A DNA stretch of 14,922 nt, taken from an uncultured Lachnospiraceae bacterium (GTDB taxonomy: Bacteria > Bacillota > Clostridia > Lachnospirales > Lachnospiraceae). This document shows, in pieces, positions 12,143 to 14,922 of the stretch (positions are counted from its first letter, which is position 1; each line of letters begins with the position of its first letter). The notes under the pieces were generated by a model. The model searched no databases. It saw only the letters and a program-made list of their open reading frames with translations, and was not told where the DNA came from. The DNA is taken from assembly GCA_902803245.1 (NCBI GenBank), contig CADCPJ010000360.1:1-14922 (forward strand), in the 5' to 3' direction. A program made the position numbers and the translations under genes.

Positions 12143-14563
12143 GTGTTGCATATCTCGAAGCTGAACTCATGGTCCATAATGATGAACCTTGCTGCGCTGG
12201 TTTTGCTTGCAGTGTGCCTTGTCTTTGTTCTGAGGAAGAAGCGGCGCTCTCCTTATCTGCTGAAGGACAAGCTTCTCATCGCGTTCATACTCCTCGATAT
12301 GCTGGCCGCCGTTGTCGACGCGGTAAACTACACGGTCGAGGGATCCGAGGCAGCTTTTGCCGCCAGGCTGATCCTCATCGGAGATACCGTTTTCACCCTC
12401 GCCTTTGAGGCAATCTGCCTCGTAATCGTGCTCTTTCTCGGGTGCCTGGCGGGAGAGGAGAAACAGATCCGGAAGCATTTCCTCCTCTACAGCCTGCCTG
12501 CTCTCTTTTCGGCGGTAATCGTCCTCTTCAATCTGTTCGGCGGCTTTCTCTTCTACGTCGATCCGAAGACGAATACTTATCATTTCGGAGAGTTCTACAA
12601 CCTGATCTACATCTCCGCTGCCATCTATCTTGCTGCGGCAGTGTTCCTCATGTGGCAGATCCAGAGAAATCTTCTCCTCATCCTGCTCGTGACGGTCGCC
12701 GTCCGCATCTATCTGGGTTTCGCCTTAAGAGGCGTCTCATGCACAACATTCCTCTTTGCAGTCGACCTCGTATTCGCATATATCTGCCTCAAGGTGAGGA
12801 GCATACTTCTGGAGTTCGGAAGCGTGATCTTCCTCCTCTCCATGCTGACAGCCGTCTCCATAGGCAATATCGTCGCCGTATCTGCATTTTCCACGCTCCT
12901 CACCTCCGTGAAGGAGAGGGACGATTATATTATGACGGATCTCGCCGAACACCTGAAGGAGTACAAGATCATCGACTGGCTGATGGATTACTGGACGGAG
13001 CACATCGATGAGCGGAATCAGTTCGTGATAAACTGGGAAGCTCCCGATTACTTCTACGATGTGGCGGACAAGATCGGCACTTTGATGCCGGCGCAGTTAA
13101 CGCCGGAAGTCCTCGATAAGCTCACGCCCGAAGAGCAGCGGGTCCTGGCGAATTATGTCTATGAATCGCTCTCCTATGATTACCAGCAGTCGGATCAGAC
13201 GAGCGCGCTGCAGGGCCTGAAGCTGCTCATACAGCCCCCGGGCTCGGAAAATGCAATCATTCTCTTCGACGGAGACGAGCCCGGCGGGGCCTCGCCCAAA
13301 GACAATCCCTATCTGCCGATCTCAGCCCTTAAGGAGGCCGCGGACAATTACAGCGCGGCAACAGCAAAGGATATCACAAACTGGATATGGGCCAAGTTTA
13401 CACCGGATATGAATTTCGGCTACTTCAAAAAGGTCGATGTCGGGGAAGGTTCTCACGATGTATATCTGTGCAGCCTGATCAAAGGCGAAGAGATCAGTTC
13501 CAAGCTCGGCCAGGTCTCAGGGTTCAGCACGCGGGCCATGGTCTTTCTGCTCATCATATCGTTCTTCATACTGCTCCTCCTCTACGTCATCGTCTCCCGC
13601 CCGCTCACATACATAAAGGGGACGGTGATCGATTACCGCAGCAACAAAGACGCGGAAAAATCGAAGCTGCAGCTGGGCAAGGTCCGTTCCTACAACGAGA
13701 TCGGCGTGCTCGCGTCCGAGTTCTCCGGTCTGGCAGTGGAAATGGACCGGTACACGAAGGAGGTCGCTCTTCTCGCCGGGGAGAAAGAGCGCGTGGATAC
13801 GGAGCTGGGGCTCGCATGGCAGATCCAGACCAATATGCTTCCCGACTTATCGGCCGATGTGTACATGAGCAGCGCATATGACATCTATGCGAAAATGTCC
13901 CCGGCAAAAGAAGTGGGCGGCGATTTCTACGACTTCGTCCTCATCGACGAAGACCACGTGGGGCTTGTGATCGGGGATGTGTCCGGAAAGGGCATACCTG
14001 CAGCCCTCTTCATGGTCATCACCCAGCGCCTCATAAGCAACCGCCTCATGGACAGGATGAGTCCCGCCAAAGCGCTCACGAATGTCAACCGGCAGCTCTG
14101 CGAGCGCAACGGATCGGAGATGTTCGTGACCGTGTGGCTCGCGGTCATTGAATTATCCACCGGAAAAGGGACGGCCGCCAATGCGGGGCACGAAAATCCC
14201 GCTCTTCGGAGAAAGGGAAAGGAATATGCCTACGTCACATACAAGCACGACGCCGCGCTCGGAGTCCTCGATACAATCTCCTATCACGAACACGATTTTT
14301 TGATGGAGAAGGGAGACACGCTGTTCGTCTACACGGACGGCGCCCCGGAAGCAAACAATTCCGCGGGGAAGATGTTCGGTCCGGACCGCCTGATCGCCGC
14401 CCTCAACCGGAATCCCGGCGCCTCGCCGAAGGAGCAGGTGAAGAGCGTGCGCTCTGTCATCGACTCGTTCGCCGGGAGTGCTCCCCAGTTTGACGACCTG
14501 ACGATGCTCGCCTTCACTCTTCTCGACCAAGATGAAGCGAGCCCGGGCGATGTCCGGGCATGA
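12143..14563 (+). CDS. Membrane-bound SpoIIE/RsbU-type PP2C phosphatase with sensor region and HAMP domain
   Basis: Probable signalling serine/threonine phosphatase that would act on a STAS-type anti-sigma-factor antagonist or similar phosphoprotein. It has 806 residues. Order: seven or eight membrane helices (about 14-30, 44-61, 74-101, 113-136, 152-171, 176-192, 199-217, 226-252); a soluble, probably external segment of about 255-463; a further helix at 464-485; a HAMP-like linker with RPL and NEIGVLASEF at about 486-540; an AWQIQTNMLP linker (558-567) typical of RsbU-like proteins; then the PP2C domain (about 580-793). Metal-binding acids appear as D594 (VGGDFYDF), D612 (GDVSGKG), D732 (YTDG) and D784/D785 (FDDLT). 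The GTG start is chosen because AAGGAGG stands 7 bases upstream. It has its own promoter. No anti-sigma or STAS partner lies in the window, so its target is unknown. Confidence 0.93.
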   Translation: MLHISKLNSWSIMMNLAALVLLAVCLVFVLRKKRRSPYLLKDKLLIAFILLDMLAAVVDAVNYTVEGSEAAFAARLILIGDTVFTLAFEAICLVIVLFLGCLAGEEKQIRKHFLLYSLPALFSAVIVLFNLFGGFLFYVDPKTNTYHFGEFYNLIYISAAIYLAAAVFLMWQIQRNLLLILLVTVAVRIYLGFALRGVSCTTFLFAVDLVFAYICLKVRSILLEFGSVIFLLSMLTAVSIGNIVAVSAFSTLLTSVKERDDYIMTDLAEHLKEYKIIDWLMDYWTEHIDERNQFVINWEAPDYFYDVADKIGTLMPAQLTPEVLDKLTPEEQRVLANYVYESLSYDYQQSDQTSALQGLKLLIQPPGSENAIILFDGDEPGGASPKDNPYLPISALKEAADNYSAATAKDITNWIWAKFTPDMNFGYFKKVDVGEGSHDVYLCSLIKGEEISSKLGQVSGFSTRAMVFLLIISFFILLLLYVIVSRPLTYIKGTVIDYRSNKDAEKSKLQLGKVRSYNEIGVLASEFSGLAVEMDRYTKEVALLAGEKERVDTELGLAWQIQTNMLPDLSADVYMSSAYDIYAKMSPAKEVGGDFYDFVLIDEDHVGLVIGDVSGKGIPAALFMVITQRLISNRLMDRMSPAKALTNVNRQLCERNGSEMFVTVWLAVIELSTGKGTAANAGHENPALRRKGKEYAYVTYKHDAALGVLDTISYHEHDFLMEKGDTLFVYTDGAPEANNSAGKMFGPDRLIAALNRNPGASPKEQVKSVRSVIDSFAGSAPQFDDLTMLAFTLLDQDEASPGDVRA

Positions 14564-14581
14564 GGGCTGCCGGATAGTCGC

Positions 14582-14618
14582 AAAAAAACGGAAACCCATA
14601 GATACTGTCGGGTTTCCG
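14582..14618 (-). terminator. Terminator after tRNA-Thr
   Basis: On the minus strand CGGAAACCC and GGGTTTCCG (arms 14618-14610 and 14597-14589) form a perfect 9-bp stem followed directly by seven Ts. It also ends the convergent gap after the phosphatase gene, but on the plus strand no T-run follows the stem. Confidence 0.88.
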
Positions 14619-14625
14619 CCTTAAG

Positions 14626-14698
<73 letters not shown>

Positions 14699-14710
14699 CT
14701 GCACTCGACT

Positions 14711-14738
14711 ATTATACACGAATGCTGAGAAAAATCAA
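14711..14738 (-). promoter_or_regulatory. Promoter of tRNA-Thr
   Basis: On the minus strand TTGATT (14738-14733), 16-base spacer, TATAAT (14716-14711). It lies 12 bases upstream of the mature 5' end of the tRNA, so tRNA-Thr has its own promoter separate from tRNA-Leu. Confidence 0.75.
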
Positions 14739-14778
14739 CTGTTTTTTTATAAATCCTTAAACCGCCGCCAAAAGCCTT

Positions 14779-14826
14779 AAACAAAGAAATCCCGCAATCC
14801 TCTTCGTCTTTGAGAATTGCGGGATT
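14779..14826 (-). terminator. Terminator after tRNA-Leu
   Basis: On the minus strand ATCCCGCAAT and ATTGCGGGAT (arms 14825-14816 and 14798-14789) form a 10-bp stem, extended by partial pairing inside, followed by TTCTTTGTTT. It starts 11 bases after the tRNA 3' end. Confidence 0.82.
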
Positions 14827-14836
14827 CATCTTCCAC

Positions 14837-14920
<84 letters not shown>

Positions 14921-14922
14921 AT

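Noticed and set aside
10609..14563. Search for cas genes or other defence genes next to the repeats
   Set aside because: Neither the peptidase-like protein nor the phosphatase shows Cas, nuclease or helicase motifs, so no defence operon is claimed here.

Overview
The window looks like chromosomal DNA from a fairly high-GC member of the Clostridia, most probably Lachnospiraceae-like. The evidence is the gene order ylxM-ffh-rpsP-khpA-rimM-trmD-rplS-lepB-rbgA-rnhB-yraN-pgeF, strong AGGAGG-type ribosome binding sites, sigma-A-type promoters, and protein sequences that read as Firmicutes housekeeping proteins. Family-level placement is inference.

Layout. Positions 1-184 hold the 5' part of rpmF (minus strand, cut by the left edge), driven by a perfect-consensus promoter. 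Back to back with it, a second promoter drives an unrecognised 50-residue cysteine-containing small ORF on the plus strand (314-466). From 530 to 10608 the minus strand carries one long translation and secretion cluster. Read in transcription order it is ylxM, ffh, rpsP, khpA, rimM, trmD, rplS, lepB, rbgA, rnhB, yraN, pgeF, leuS. The cluster is subdivided by a hairpin between ylxM and ffh, a weak terminator after ffh, a structured leader before rplS, a clear terminator after rplS, and a separate promoter for leuS.

Positions 10609-10986 form a divergent intergenic region. It contains two perfect 30-nt direct repeats with an exact 61-nt period, and a degenerate third copy in the same register: a CRISPR-like mini-array without cas genes in view. 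Two plus-strand genes follow. One encodes a secreted NlpC/P60-like cysteine peptidase (10987-11886). After a hairpin-rich gap with a strong terminator comes a large membrane-bound SpoIIE/PP2C-type phosphatase (12143-14563). The right end carries tRNA-Thr(CGT) and tRNA-Leu(AAG) on the minus strand, each with its own terminator.

How the genes work together. Ffh and YlxM belong to the signal recognition particle pathway and LepB removes signal peptides after export. RpsP, RplS and RpmF are ribosomal proteins, RimM and RbgA assemble the 30S and 50S subunits, TrmD methylates tRNA, and LeuS charges tRNA-Leu. RnhB handles RNA in DNA. YraN, KhpA and PgeF are conserved passengers with less defined roles. 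The two plus-strand genes have separate transcription signals and look like accessory envelope and signalling functions.
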